Positions 53,055-64,000 of a stretch of 64,000 bases of DNA are shown here, in pieces (position 1 is the stretch's first letter; each line of letters opens with the position of its first letter). The position numbers and the translations under genes are program-made. Below the pieces are notes generated by a model. It searched no databases. It saw nothing but the letters and a program-made list of their open reading frames with translations, and had not been told where the DNA came from. The stretch covers positions 36,001,123 through 36,065,122 of the forward strand of contig CP154955.1 of NCBI GenBank assembly GCA_039621445.1, written 5' to 3'. Origin of the DNA: Euglena gracilis. Its lineage: Eukaryota; Euglenida; Euglenophyceae; Euglenales.

Positions 53055-54004
53055 TACAGCTGCCACTTTATGCCGCGAAAGTTAACCATGAAATGGTCCA
53101 AAACGCTGTTCACGTTCTGGCGGCCGTCACGGGCCTGAACCTGGAGCCACTCCAAAGATGGCTGGACAAACCAGACGACATCAAACTGGCTGATGACAAT
53201 CAACAATCACAACATTGGTGGACAACTCACCTTCACCGCGCAGCACTGGACAAACTTCACTCGGCCAGCCCACCACGAGACCAAGCGCGTCTGTCAGAAA
53301 CACAGAATGGACTGGGTTCAGCATGGATGCGGGCAACACCCCTGCCTACACTTCACACAAGCATGTCATCGGAGGAATACATCCTCTCATTGAAGTGGTG
53401 GCTCGGGGTACAGTTGCTGCACTCCCAAAACGCACCCAAGTGTCCAGGTTGCAACTCAACAGTCGATGAATGGGGAGATCACCTACTCTGTTGTATTCGC
53501 AACAACTATTCTGAGAGACACAACGCCCTGCAAGACAAATTGTTTGAAATTCTCCGGATCTCTGGACAGGGGGTGACCAAGGAAGTACAAATCCCAAATC
53601 AACCAGACCAACACCTCAGACCCGCTGACTTGCTGCTATCCGCCTGGGATAATGGCCAACCCACTGCCTTCGACCTCACAGTGGTCCACAGTTGGCAAAA
53701 CGCAAACCGACAAGGCAAAGAAAAATGGAAACTCTTCCTGAAACAAAAGGAAAAACAAAAACATGACAAATATGACGAACCGTGCCAAAAAGCAGGCTGG
53801 AGTTTTGCGACAGCTGCCTTTGGCACATGGGGTGGATGGGGCCCGGAAGGCGCCAAAAATATCAAAAGAATAATTCAGAGAGCAGCTTCCTGGCATGAGG
53901 GAGAACAACGCCACATTAAAGCAAACGAACTGCACGAACAACTGTCCATCTCCCTGATGAGGCAGATCGTCAAGATATTGGCAATAAAAGCACGCATCCC
54001 CTGA
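52970..54004 (+). CDS. Retrotransposon C-terminal zinc finger and restriction-like endonuclease
   Basis: Continuation of the polyprotein after a frameshift, ending at TGA 54002-54004. A CCHC-type finger CPGCNSTVDEWGDHLLCC (53440-53494) precedes LRPADLLL and AFDLTVVHSW (53610-53690), the spaced Asp residues of the PD-(D/E)xK endonuclease found in R2-, NeSL- and CRE-like elements. This endonuclease nicks the target to prime reverse transcription. No apurinic-type endonuclease domain is visible. An ~360-bp 3' region follows, ending in A9-10 at 54362-54371. Confidence 0.85.
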   Translation, partial: CGIKDPCLIQGLARLAALAKFHAKGSTIIQLPLYAAKVNHEMVQNAVHVLAAVTGLNLEPLQRWLDKPDDIKLADDNQQSQHWWTTHLHRAALDKLHSASPPRDQARLSETQNGLGSAWMRATPLPTLHTSMSSEEYILSLKWWLGVQLLHSQNAPKCPGCNSTVDEWGDHLLCCIRNNYSERHNALQDKLFEILRISGQGVTKEVQIPNQPDQHLRPADLLLSAWDNGQPTAFDLTVVHSWQNANRQGKEKWKLFLKQKEKQKHDKYDEPCQKAGWSFATAAFGTWGGWGPEGAKNIKRIIQRAASWHEGEQRHIKANELHEQLSISLMRQIVKILAIKARIP

Positions 54005-54914
54005 CAATCCGGGAACAAACCCGGAAGCAAGGGGACAAAAACCAAACATCAATAACACACAAGGAGAAGCACAGGCCTAAGCAACCCACAGCAAAAAAAA
54101 AAACAACCACACTCACCTGACCATGCGCCAAGCACTCCCCTCACTCCACTCCCTACCACACCCCCGCACCTAAAGCATTCAACATTCCGTACCCGTTGTA
54201 TCTCACGCTTTGCACTCCCTCCCTGACCGCTGCTACCCCTCTGACTATCCATGGGGTCCCCCATCTGTACATAACCTCCCACCCCCCAGAACACTCAAAT
54301 CCTGTGCCACTGGTCGGTGGATTCGGCTCGCCCCACCACCGTTGTCATCCGCCTCCTTAACGGAAAAAAAAAGACCCGGCCGGCTAGCCGGCCAGCCGGC
54401 CAGCCGGCTAGCTGGACCAAGTGCATTTTCTTCAGCCGTCTGGACCAAGCCCACAAGGTCAGCCGTCCGTCCGGACCTTCGCTTTTTTCATCAGCCGTCC
54501 GTCCGTCCGTCCGTCCGCCCCCAATGCTTCTGGAGTGTAAAATGCACTTGCAAGGTGAAATTTTCTTGTGAAACAAGGTTGCATTTCTTTTGTGTAGGTT
54601 GGAAGCGCTAGACCCAACGTGCGTCGCATTGAGATGTGCGGCTAGAGCGTTCCTCGTGCTGATACAGGGGGGTTGTCGCTTTTCTTGATGCTTGGGCATG
54701 TTTGCGAAAAGGACGCCCTGCGGGTAGCACATTCATTCCAGCTTTTGTTGACGGACGTGGAAACACCATTGGTGAGGAATTCAATGGCGACATTGAACCG
54801 TGTACTGGAGTTCACGGAGGACCCTGAAAACCAAAAAACCCCGAAGGAATTGCAACAATCTGCAGGACGTGGTGAAGGCAAAGATCCCAATAAAACCAAT
54901 GGAGACAAAAATCG
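54005..54914 (+). other. Retroelement 3' region, second GTCCG repeat and unidentified open frame
   Basis: 54,010-54,028 can form a CCGGG/CCCGG hairpin. A short A run at 54362-54371 may be the poly(A) end. 54375-54535 repeats the GTCCG block of 49.43 kb. A plus-strand frame (about 54,700-54,905) reading KDALRVAHSFQLLLTDVETP is coding-like but unrecognised; it may be the tail of the hAT remnant interrupted by the retroelement. Confidence 0.45.
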
Positions 54915-55311
54915 AAAAAAAAAATTTTTGCCCGAAACGATGTTTTTTGGCCTCCCGGACCCAGAAAAACTGTTTTTGAGCCGAAAACGAGCGTTTTTCG
55001 ACCCGCCAGCGCCCCGTTTTGGACCGCCGACCCATTGACTTTGGGTCAAAACCGGGTCAAAAAAGTCGAAAAAATCGAGAATTTTTTTTTGACCAAAACA
55101 ATGTTTTTGGGCCTCCCGGACCCAGAAAAACTGTTTTCCAGCCGAAAATGAGCGTTTTTCGACCCACCGGCGCCCTGTTTCTGGCACAAAACCCATGGAT
55201 TTCAGGCAAAAGAGCTCCATGGAGTGGGCCGGTATGTATGGAGGGGTCGCTGAGCTCTTATCTCTTTAGAGTAAGAGCGAAGCTTACCACCCCGGTTTGG
55301 GACCCCCCCCC

Positions 55312-55370
<59 letters not shown>

Positions 55371-57010
55371 TGGGTAGGCAGGGAGTCCCGCGGATTATCG
55401 ATATGATCAAATTTCCGGGTCCCCAAAGTGAATGGCCTATAGGTTAGGAGACGGTCCCAGGTTGCCAACGCACCCCCACAATAGCCGTAACTCCCCGCCA
55501 GTTCGGAGATCGGGCCCGAGCAAAAAAGTTGCGTACCGTTTTTTTTTTCGGGGAAATTGCAGGTTTTTTCGGGGTCCAAAAATCGAAAATTTCAAAATAT
55601 CTCGAAAACGCTGCGGAGTTGAGGAAAAGTGATGGCGACCTTATTTGACGACCTTGGGACGCCCGATCGATCGGTATGCGCGCTTTGGGCCAACTCCTCG
55701 CCTAGCCCGAGATACGGCCGATTTGGTGTTTTGGGCCAGTTTGGCCAGTTTTGGCCATTTCGGGCCCATTCGGGGCCCGAAACCGTAATTTGCCCATATC
55801 TCGGGCTAGACGAGGAGTTGGAGCCCAAACCAGGGGGTCAATCATTAGGTTTAGGGGGGGGGGGTTTGACCGTTTTTTGGGGTTCCCGGGGTTTGGTTGT
55901 GCGATTTTGGGCCAGTTTTGGGTATTCGGGGACCCCAGCGGGGGTTCGAGGGCGGCCCGGCGGCTGGGGGTCAAAAATCGAAAAATTCAAAATATCTCGA
56001 AAACGCTGCGGAGTTGAGGAAAAGTGATGGCGACCTCATTTGACGACCTTGGAACGCCCGATCGATCGGTATGCGCGGTTTGGGACAACTCCTCGCCCAG
56101 CCCGAGATACGGCCGTTTTGGGGGTTTTGGGCCAGTTTTGCCAGTTCTGGCCATTTCGGGGCCCGAAACCGTAAATTGGCCGTATCTCGGGCTAAACGAG
56201 GAGTTGGAGCCCAAACCAGGGGGTCAATCATTAGGTTTAGGGGGGGGTTTTGACCGTTTTTTGGGGTTCCCGGGGTCTGGTTGTGCCATTTTGGGCCAGT
56301 TTTGGGTATTCGGGGACCCCACCGTGCGCCGTCAGGGCGGCTGGGCGAGGGGGGGGTCGGGTGGCAGGTCGGGACCAAAATTTTGAAAAAATTTTTTTCG
56401 CTCAAAAACACTTTTTATCACTTCAGAACATCAAAAAAAGTGTTTTTGAGCGAAAAAAATTTTCCGACCCGGACCCCCCCCCATGGCTAGGGCCCGCCCC
56501 CTGGCCGGTGGACTTAGCCATTTTTGGGTCAAAAAGTCGAAAAAATTCGAAAAAATTTTTTTTGCCCAAAACCATGATTTCTGACCTCCCGGACCCGAAA
56601 AAAGTGTTTTCGAGCCAAAAATGAGCGTTTTTCGACCCGCCGGCGCCCCATTTGGGGCCACCAACCCATTGATTTTGGGTCAAAATCGGGTCAAAAAAGT
56701 CGAAAAAAATCGAAAAATTTTTTTTGCCCGAAACGATGTTTTTTGGCCTCCCGGACCCGGAAAAACTGTTTTTGAGCCGAAAACGAGCGTTTTTCGACCC
56801 GCCAACGCCCCGTTTTGGGCCGCCGACCCATTGACTTTGGGTCAAAACCGGGTCGAAAAAGTCGAAAAAATTCGAAAATTTTTTTTGGCCCCAAAACAAT
56901 GTTTTTGGGCCTCCCGGACCCAGAAAAACTGTTTTTGAGCCGAAAATGAGCGTTTTTCCCGGGCCGGGCCGGGGTGGTCTCCCAAAGAGCTCAGCTCTAC
57001 GTCACACCCT
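54915..57010 (+). repeat. Transition block of composite satellite
   Basis: Begins with two 161-bp-type monomers and the landmark GGTCGCTGAGCTCTTATC at 55245. It then continues through the longest C run in the window (58 C, 55313-55370), two copies of the palindromic module (55690-55821; 56084-56208) and four more monomers. Organisation matches 3128-7640 rather than the regular array that follows. Confidence 0.85.
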
Positions 57011-59369
57011 GGTCGCTGAGCTCTTATCTCTTTAGAGTAAGAGCGAAGCTTACCACCGGCGAAATCCCCCCCCTCGACCCCCCCCCTCCCCGCCCCCCCC
57101 CCCTCGGGGCCACCAGGAGAACCGACGGATTATCACCATGATCCCGGCCCCGTTCCCGGAATTTTTTTTTTCAGTTGCGAGCGACTGGATTTCTAGTTTC
57201 CGAATCACCTGGGTTTGACCCCCAACTCCCCGCCAGGCCCGAGTTATTCACGCGCGAAGGGGTCCAAACTGGGTAGTCGGCCCGCCCCCCCTGTATAAGC
57301 CCCCCCCCTTTGGACTCTGCCATTTCGGCCAAAAAATGTCAAATTTCAAAATATCCCCAAAATGAAGCCAAATCAAAGGAAATGTCCGGAGACCTAATTT
57401 GAAGCCCTTGGAACGCCCCATCCACCGGTATTTTGATTTCCACGCAACTCCCCGCCCAGCCCGAGATACGGCCGTTTTCGGCGCAGATGGCCGTTTTGTA
57501 CACTTTTCCCACTGTCCGACTTAGCCGTTTTCGGGGGGTGGGGGGTCAAAAAATCGATGTTTTCAAAATTTCTCGAAAATGATGCAAAATCAAAGGAAAT
57601 GTCCGGAGACCTAAATTGAAGCCCTTGGAACGCTCTATCTACTGGGATTTTGGTTTCCCCGCAACTCCCCGCCCAGCCCGAGATACGGGCGTTTTTTGGC
57701 CAATTTGGGCAGTTTCAGGCCATTTTGTACACTTTTCCCTCTGTTCGACTTGTTTTTGGCCGTTTTCGGCCAAAAAAGTCGAAAAAAATCGAAAAAAATT
57801 TTTTTGCCCGAAACGATGTTTTTTGGCCTCCCGGACCCAGAAAAACTGTTTTTGAGCCGAAAACGAGCGTTTTTCGACCCGCCAGCGCCCCGTTTTGGAC
57901 CGCCGACCCATTGACTTTGGGTCAAAACCGGGTCAAAAAAGTCGAAAAAATCGAAAAAAAATTTTTTGCCCGAAACGATGTTTTTTGGGCTTCCGGAACC
58001 CGAAAAAATGTTTTTGAGCCGAAAACGAGCGTTTTTCGACCCGCCAACGCCCCGTTTTGGGCCGCCGACCCATTGACTTTGGGTCAAAACCGGGTCAAAA
58101 AAGTCGAAAAAAATCGAAAAAAATTTTTTGCCCGAAACGATGTTTTTTGGCCTCCCGGACCCGGAAAAACTGTTTTTGAGCCGAAAACGAGCGTTTTTCG
58201 ACCCGCCAACGCCCCGTTTTGGGCCGCCGACCCATTGACTTTGGGTGAAAACCGGGTCGAAAAAGTCGAAAAAAATCGAGAATTTTTTTTTGACCAAAAC
58301 AATGTTTTTGGGCCTCCCGGACCCAGAAAAACTGTTTTCCAGCCGAAAATGAGCGTTTTTCGACCCACCGACGCCCTGTTTCTGGCACAAAACCCATGGA
58401 TTTCAGGCAAAAGAGCTCCATGGAGTGGGCCGGTATGTATGGAGGGGTCGCTGAGCTCTTATCTCTTTAGAGTAAGAGCGAAGCTTACCACCGGCGAAAT
58501 CCCCCCCCTCGACCCCCCCCCTCCCCGCCCCCCCCCTCGGGGCCACCAGGAGAACCGACGGATTATCACCATGATCCCGGCCCCGTTCCCGGAATTTTTT
58601 TTTTCAGTTGCGAGCGACTGGATTTCTAGTTTCCGAATCACCTGGGTTTGACCCCCAACTCCCCGCCAGGCCCGAGTTATTCACGCGCGAAGGGGTCCAA
58701 ACTGGGTAGTCGGCCCGCCCCCCCTGTATAAGCCCCCCCCCTTTGGACTCTGCCATTTCGGCCAAAAAATGTCAAATTTCAAAATATCTCCAAAATGAAG
58801 CCAAATCAAAGGAAATGTCCGGAGACCTAATTTGAAGCCCTTGGAACGCCCCATCCACCGGTATTTTGATTTCCCCGCAACTCCCCGCCCAGCCCGAGAT
58901 ACGGCCGTTTTCGGCGCAGATGGCCGTTTTGTACACTTTTCCCACTGTCCGACTTAGCCGTTTTCGGGGGGTGGGGGGTCAAAAAATCGATGTTTTCAAA
59001 ATTTCTCGAAAATGATGCAAAATCAAAGGAAATGTCCGGAGACCTAAATTGAAGCCCTTGGAACGCTCTATCTACTGGGATTTTGGTTTCCCCGCAACTC
59101 CCCGCCCAGCCCGAGATACGGGCGTTTTTTGGCCAATTTGGGCAGTTTCAGGCCATTTTGTACACTTTTCCCTCCGTTCGACTTGGCCGTTTTCGGCCAA
59201 AAAAGTCGAAAAAAATCGAAAAAAAAATTTTTGCCCGAAACGATGTTTTTTGGCCTCCCGGACCCAGAAAAACTGTTTTTGAGCCGAAAACGAGCGTTTT
59301 TCGACCCGCCAGCGCCCCGTTTTGGACCGCCGACCCATTGACTTTGGGTCAAAACCGGGTAAAAAAAGT

Positions 59370-59478
59370 AAAAAAAAAAATCGAAACAAAAAAAAAAACA
59401 AACCCCACACACGCACACACAAACACACCCAACACCAAAAAACCCCCACCCCCCCCCACCACCATTCTCCCCAAAAAA
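59370..59478 (+). repeat. Low-complexity insertion inside one satellite unit
   Basis: An A-rich then CA/C-rich stretch of about 95-100 bp (AAAAAAAAAATCG, ACACACGCACACAC, CCACCCCCCCCC) interrupts a monomer in the second unit only and accounts for its extra length over three-monomer units. Confidence 0.8.
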
Positions 59479-62400
59479 TTTTTTGCCCGAAACGATGTTT
59501 TTTGGCCTCCCGGACCCGGAAAAACTGTTTTTGAGCCGAAAACGAGCGTTTTTCGACCCGCCAACGCCCCGTTTTGGGCCGCCGACCCATTGACTTTGGG
59601 TGAAAACCGGGTCGAAAAAGTCGAAAAAAATCGAGAATTTTTTTTTGACCAAAACAATGTTTTTGGGCCTCCCGGACCCAGAAAAACTGTTTTCCAGCCG
59701 AAAATGAGCGTTTTTCGACCCACCGGCGCCCTGTTTCTGGCACAAAACCCATGGATTTCAGGCAAAAGAGCTCCATGGAGTGGGCCGGTATCTATGGAGG
59801 GGTCGCTGAGCTCTTATCTCTTTAGAGTAAGAGCGAAGCTTACCACCGGCGAAATCCCCCCCCTCGACCCCCCCCTCCCCGCCCCCCCCCCTCGGGGCCA
59901 CCAGGAGAACCGACGGATTATCACCATGATCCCGGCCCCGTTCCCGGAATTTTTTTTTTCAGTTGCGAGCGACTGGATTTCTAGTTTCCGAATCACCTGG
60001 GTTTGACCCCCAACTCCTCGCCAGGCCCGAGTTATTCACGCGCGAAGGGGTCCAAACTGGGTAGTCGGCCCGCCCCCCCTGTATAAGCCCCCCCCCTTTG
60101 GACTCTGCCATTTCGGCCAAAAAATGTCAAATTTCAAAATATCTCCAAAATGAAGCCAAATCAAAGGAAATGTCCAGAGACCTAATTTGAAGCCCTTGGA
60201 ACGCCCCATCCACCGGTATTTTGATTTCCCCGCAACTCCCCGCCCAGCCCGAGATACGGCCGTTTTCGGCGCAGATGGCCGTTTTGTACACTTTTCCCAC
60301 TGTCCGACTTAGCCGTTTTCGGGGGGGTGGGGGGTCAAAAAATCGATGTTTTCAAAATTTCTCGAAAATGATGCAAAATCAAAGGAAATGTCCGGAGACC
60401 TAAATTGAAGCCCTTGGAACGCTCTATCTACTGGGATTTTGGTTTCCCCGCAACTCCCCGCCCAGCCCGAGATACGGGCGTTTTTTGGCCAATTTGGGCA
60501 GTTTCAGGCCATTTTGTACACTTTTCCCTCTGTTCGACTTGTTTTTGGCCGTTTTCGGCCAAAAAAGTCGAAAAAAATCGAAAAAATTTTTTTTGCCCGA
60601 AACGATGTTTTTTGGCCTCCCGGACCCAGAAAAACTGTTTTTGAGCCGAAAACGAGCGTTTTTCGACCCGCCAGCGCCCCGTTTTGGACCGCCGACCCAT
60701 TGACTTTGGGTCAAAACCGGGTCAAAAAAGTCGAAAAAATCGAAAAAAAATTTTTGCCCGAAACGATGTTTTTTGGCCTCCCGGACCCGGAAAAACTGTT
60801 TTTGAGCCGAAAACGAGCGTTTTTCGACCCGCCAACGCCCCGTTTTGGGCCGCCGACCCATTGACTTTGGGTCAAAACCGGGTCAAAAAAGTCGAAAAAA
60901 TCGAAAAAAAATTTTTGCCCGAAACGATGTTTTTTGGCCTCCCGGACCCGGAAAAACTGTTTTTGAGCCGAAAACGAGCGTTTTTCGACCCGCCAGCGCC
61001 CCGTTTTGGACCGCCGACCCATTGACTTTGGGTCAAAACCGGGTCAAAAAAGTCGAAAAAAATCGAAAAAAATTTTTTGCCCGAAACGATGTTTTTTGGC
61101 CTCCCGGACCCGGAAAAACTGTTTTTGAGCCGAAAACGAGCGTTTTTCGACCCGCCAACGCCCCGTTTTGGGCCGCCGACCCATTGACTTTGGGTGAAAA
61201 CTGGGTCGAAAAAGTCGAAAAAAATCGATAATTTTTTTTTGACCAAAACAATGTTTTTGGGCCTCCCGGACCCAGAAAAACTGTTTTCCAGCCGAAAATG
61301 AGCGTTTTTCGACCCACCGGCGCCCTGTTTCTGGCACAAAACCCATGGATTTCAGGCAAAAAGAGCTCCATGGAGTGGGCCGGTATGTATGGAGGGGTCG
61401 CTGAGCTCTTATCTCTTTAGAGTAAGAGCGAAGCTTACCACCGGCGAAATCCCCCCCCTCGACCCCCCCCCTCCCCGCCCCCCCCCCTCGGGGCCACCAG
61501 GAGAACCGACGGATTATCACCATGATCCCGGCCCCGTTCCCGGAATTTTTTTTTTCAGTTGCGAGCGACTGGATTTCTAGTTTCCGAATCACCTGGGTTT
61601 GACCCCCAACTCCCCGCCAGGCCCGAGTTATTCACGCGCGAAGGGGTCCAAACTGGGTAGTCGGCCCGCCCCCCCTGTATAAGCCCCCCCCCTTTGGACT
61701 CTGCCATTTCGGCCAAAAAATGTCAAATTTCAAAATATCCCCAAAATGAAGCCAAATCAAAGGAAATGTCCGGAGACCTAATTTGAAGCCCTTGGAACGC
61801 CCCATCCACCGGTATTTTGATTTCCACGCAACTCCCCGCCCAGCCCGAGATACGGCCGTTTTCGGCGCAGATGGCCGTTTTGTACACTTTTCCCACTGTC
61901 CGACTTAGCCGTTTTCGGGGGGTGGGGGGTCAAAAAATCGATGTTTTCAAAATTTCTCGAAAATGATGCAAAATCAAAGGAAATGTCCGGAGACCTAAAT
62001 TGAAGCCCTTGGAACGCTCTATCTACTGGGATTTTGGTTTCCCCGCAACTCCCCGCCCAGCCCGAGATACGGGCGTTTTTTGGCCAATTTGGGCAGTTTC
62101 AGGCCATTTTGTACACTTTTCCCTCTGTTCGACTTGTTTTTGGCCGTTTTCGGCCAAAAAAGTCGAAAAAAATCGAAAAAAAATTTTTTGCCCGAAACGA
62201 TGTTTTTTGGCCTCCCGGACCCAGAAAAACTGTTTTTGAGCCGAAAACGAGCGTTTTTCGACCCGCCAGCGCCCCGTTTTGGACCGCCGACCCATTGACT
62301 TTGGGTCAAAACCGGGTCAAAAAAGTCGAAAAAAATCGAAAAAATTTTTTTGCCCGAAACGATGTTTTTTGGCCTCCCGGACCCGGAAAAACTGTTTTTG

Positions 62401-63932
62401 AGCCGAAAACGAGCGTTTTTCGACCCGCCAACGCCCCGTTTTGGGCCGCCGACCCATTGACTTTGGGTGAAAACCGGGTCGAAAAAGTCGAAAAAAATCG
62501 AGAATTTTTTTTTGACCAAAACAATGTTTTTGGGCCTCCCGGACCCAGAAAAACTGTTTTCCAGCCGAAAATGAGCGTTTTTCGACCCACCGGCGCCCTG
62601 TTTCTGGCACAAAACCCATGGATTTCAGGCAAAAGAGCTCCATGGAGTGGGCCGGTATCTATGGAGGGGTCGCTGAGCTCTTATCTCTTTAGAGTAAGAG
62701 CGAAGCTTACCACCGGCGAAATCCCCCCCCTCGACCCCCCCCTCCCCGCCCCCCCCCCTCGGGGCCACCAGGAGAACCGACGGATTATCACCATGATCCC
62801 GGCCCCGTTCCCGGAATTTTTTTTTTCAGTTGCGAGCGACTGGATTTCTAGTTTCCGAATCACCTGGGTTTGACCCCCAACTCCCCGCCAGGCCCGAGTT
62901 ATTCACGCGCGAAGGGGTCCAAACTGGGTAGTCGGCCCGCCCCCCCTGTATAAGCCCCCCCTTTGGACTCTGCCATTTCGGCCAAAAAATGTCAAATTTC
63001 AAAATATCTCCAAAATGAAGCCAAATCAAAGGAAATGTCCGGAGACCTAATTTGAAGCCCTTGGAACGCCCCATCCACCGGTATTTTGATTTCCACGCAA
63101 CTCCCCGCCCAGCCCGAGATACGGCCGTTTTCGGCGCAGATGGCCGTTTTGTACACTTTTCCCACTGTCCGACTTAGCCGTTTTCGGGGGGTGGGGGGTC
63201 AAAAAAATCGATGTTTTCAAAATTTCTCGAAAATGATGCAAAATCAAAGGAAATGTCCGGAGACCTAAATTGAAGCCCTTGGAACGCTCTATCTACTGGG
63301 ATTTTGGTTTCCCCGCAACTCCCCGCCCAGCCCGAGATACGGGCGTTTTTTGGCCAATTTGGGCAGTTTCAGGCCATTTTGTACACTTTTCCCTCCGTTC
63401 GACTTGGCCGTTTTCGGCCAAAAAAGTCGAAAAAAAATCGAAAAAAAATTTTTTGCCCGAAACGATGTTTTTTGGCCTCCCGGACCCAGAAAAACTGTTT
63501 TTGAGCCGAAAACGAGCGTTTTTCGACCCGCCAGCGCCCCGTTTTGGACCGCCGACCCATTGACTTTGGGTCAAAACCGGGTCAAAAAAGTCGAAAAAAA
63601 TCGAAAAAAAATTTTTGCCCGAAACGATGTTTTTTGGCCTCCCGGACCCGGAAAAACTGTTTTTGAGCCGAAAACGAGCGTTTTTCGACCCGCCAACGCC
63701 CCGTTTTGGGCCGCCGACCCATTGACTTTGGGTGAAAACCGGGTCGAAAAAGTCGAAAAAAATCGAGAATTTTTTTTTGACCAAAACAATGTTTTTGGGC
63801 CTCCCGGACCCAGAAAAACTGTTTTCCAGCCGAAAATGAGCGTTTTTCGACCCACCGGCGCCCTGTTTCTGGCACAAAACCCATGGATTTCAGGCAAAAG
63901 AGCTCCATGGAGTGGGCCGGTATGTATGGAGG

Positions 63933-63980
63933 GGTCGCTGAGCTCTTATCTCTTTAGAGTAAGAGCGAAGCTTACCACCG
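63933..63980 (+). other. Conserved stem-loop landmark of the satellite (representative copy)
   Basis: GCTCTTA-T-CTC-TTTA-GAG-TAAGAGC can fold into a 10-bp stem with one bulged T and a TTTA loop. Present at the start of every unit (also 3129, 4917, 5766, 55245, 57011, 58446, 59811, 61396, 62668), in a diverged copy at 1649 and reversed at 43.5 kb. Confidence 0.8.
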
Positions 63981-64000
63981 GCGAACCCCCCCCCCCTCGA

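Larger units (their letters stand above)
57011..64000 (+). repeat. Higher-order satellite array (1.27-1.59 kb units, ~161-bp sub-monomers)
   Basis: The landmark GGTCGCTGAGCTCTTATC recurs at 57011, 58446, 59811, 61396, 62668 and 63933 (intervals 1435, 1365, 1585, 1272, 1265). Each unit has a constant half (stem-loop, C-rich block, GGATTTCTAGTTTCCGAATC, AATGTCCGGAGACCTAA) and a variable half of ~161-bp monomers marked by ACGATGTTTTTTGGCCTCCC: 4, 3, 5, 3 and 3 copies in successive units. The array runs off the window. Long open frames on both strands (up to 333 codons) are a by-product of the stop-poor monomer. Confidence 0.95.

Noticed and set aside
49433-54535. LTR retrotransposon bounded by GTCCG repeats
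   Set aside because: The enclosed coding region is a non-LTR type (no integrase, protease or RNase H order; PD-(D/E)xK nuclease at the C-terminus), and the blocks lack LTR features such as TG..CA ends or a primer-binding site.
57650-58651. 333-codon plus-strand open frame, mirrored by a 251-codon minus-strand frame
   Set aside because: Both lie in the ~161-bp satellite monomer, repeat with it in every unit, and translate to periodic Phe/Gly/Lys strings. The length reflects lack of stops in the monomer, not selection.

Overview
This window is nuclear DNA of a eukaryotic microbe, most likely an alga or related protist. The evidence is two conserved genes broken into exons by spliceosomal introns, transposase genes carrying very short GT-AG introns (46-52 bp), and a dense mixture of DNA transposons, a non-LTR retrotransposon and satellite DNA. 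There is no operon structure. I cannot name the lineage from the sequence alone. The most striking global property is the frequency of C or G homopolymer runs (8 to 58 bases). They cap many repeats, so small assembly indels should be expected.

Layout: 1-10.8 kb is repeats only (a foldback element, a composite satellite block at 3.1-7.6 kb, a 429-bp hAT-type MITE with a perfect 8-bp target duplication). At 10,827-21,722 (+) lies the 3' part of a Delta-12-type fatty acid desaturase gene in six exons, with introns of up to 3.9 kb full of repeats and two related transposons. At 26,609-32,393 (-) lie six exons of an aminoacylase-1-like M20 metallopeptidase, convergent with the desaturase; its 5' and 3' exons were not found. 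Between the two genes are a 1.67-kb transposon and a near-perfect 478-bp foldback element studded with a 16-bp palindrome.

From 33 to 49 kb the window is transposon territory: A/T-motif foldback elements, a decayed hAT element (39,724-41,779, minus strand), several elements of similar end architecture, two tRNA-like sequences, and a nearly intact pogo/Tigger-like DDE element (46,185-49,104) with TA target duplication, complex C-rich inverted ends and a five-exon transposase. At 50.0-54.0 kb is a non-LTR retrotransposon with a repetitive N-terminal region, a virus-like 2A ribosome-skipping motif, a reverse transcriptase with a damaged active site, a CCHC finger and a restriction-like endonuclease. 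From 54.9 kb to the end is tandem satellite: 1.27-1.59-kb higher-order units whose length is set by the number of ~161-bp sub-monomers.

The two host genes are metabolic (polyunsaturated lipid synthesis; hydrolysis of N-acyl amino acids) and not obviously linked. The most unusual pattern is a set of six elements with CAGGG-type or similar ends, target duplications of about 7 bp where recognisable, and short direct-repeat arrays just inside both ends, each element using a different repeat word. One of them encodes a hAT transposase.
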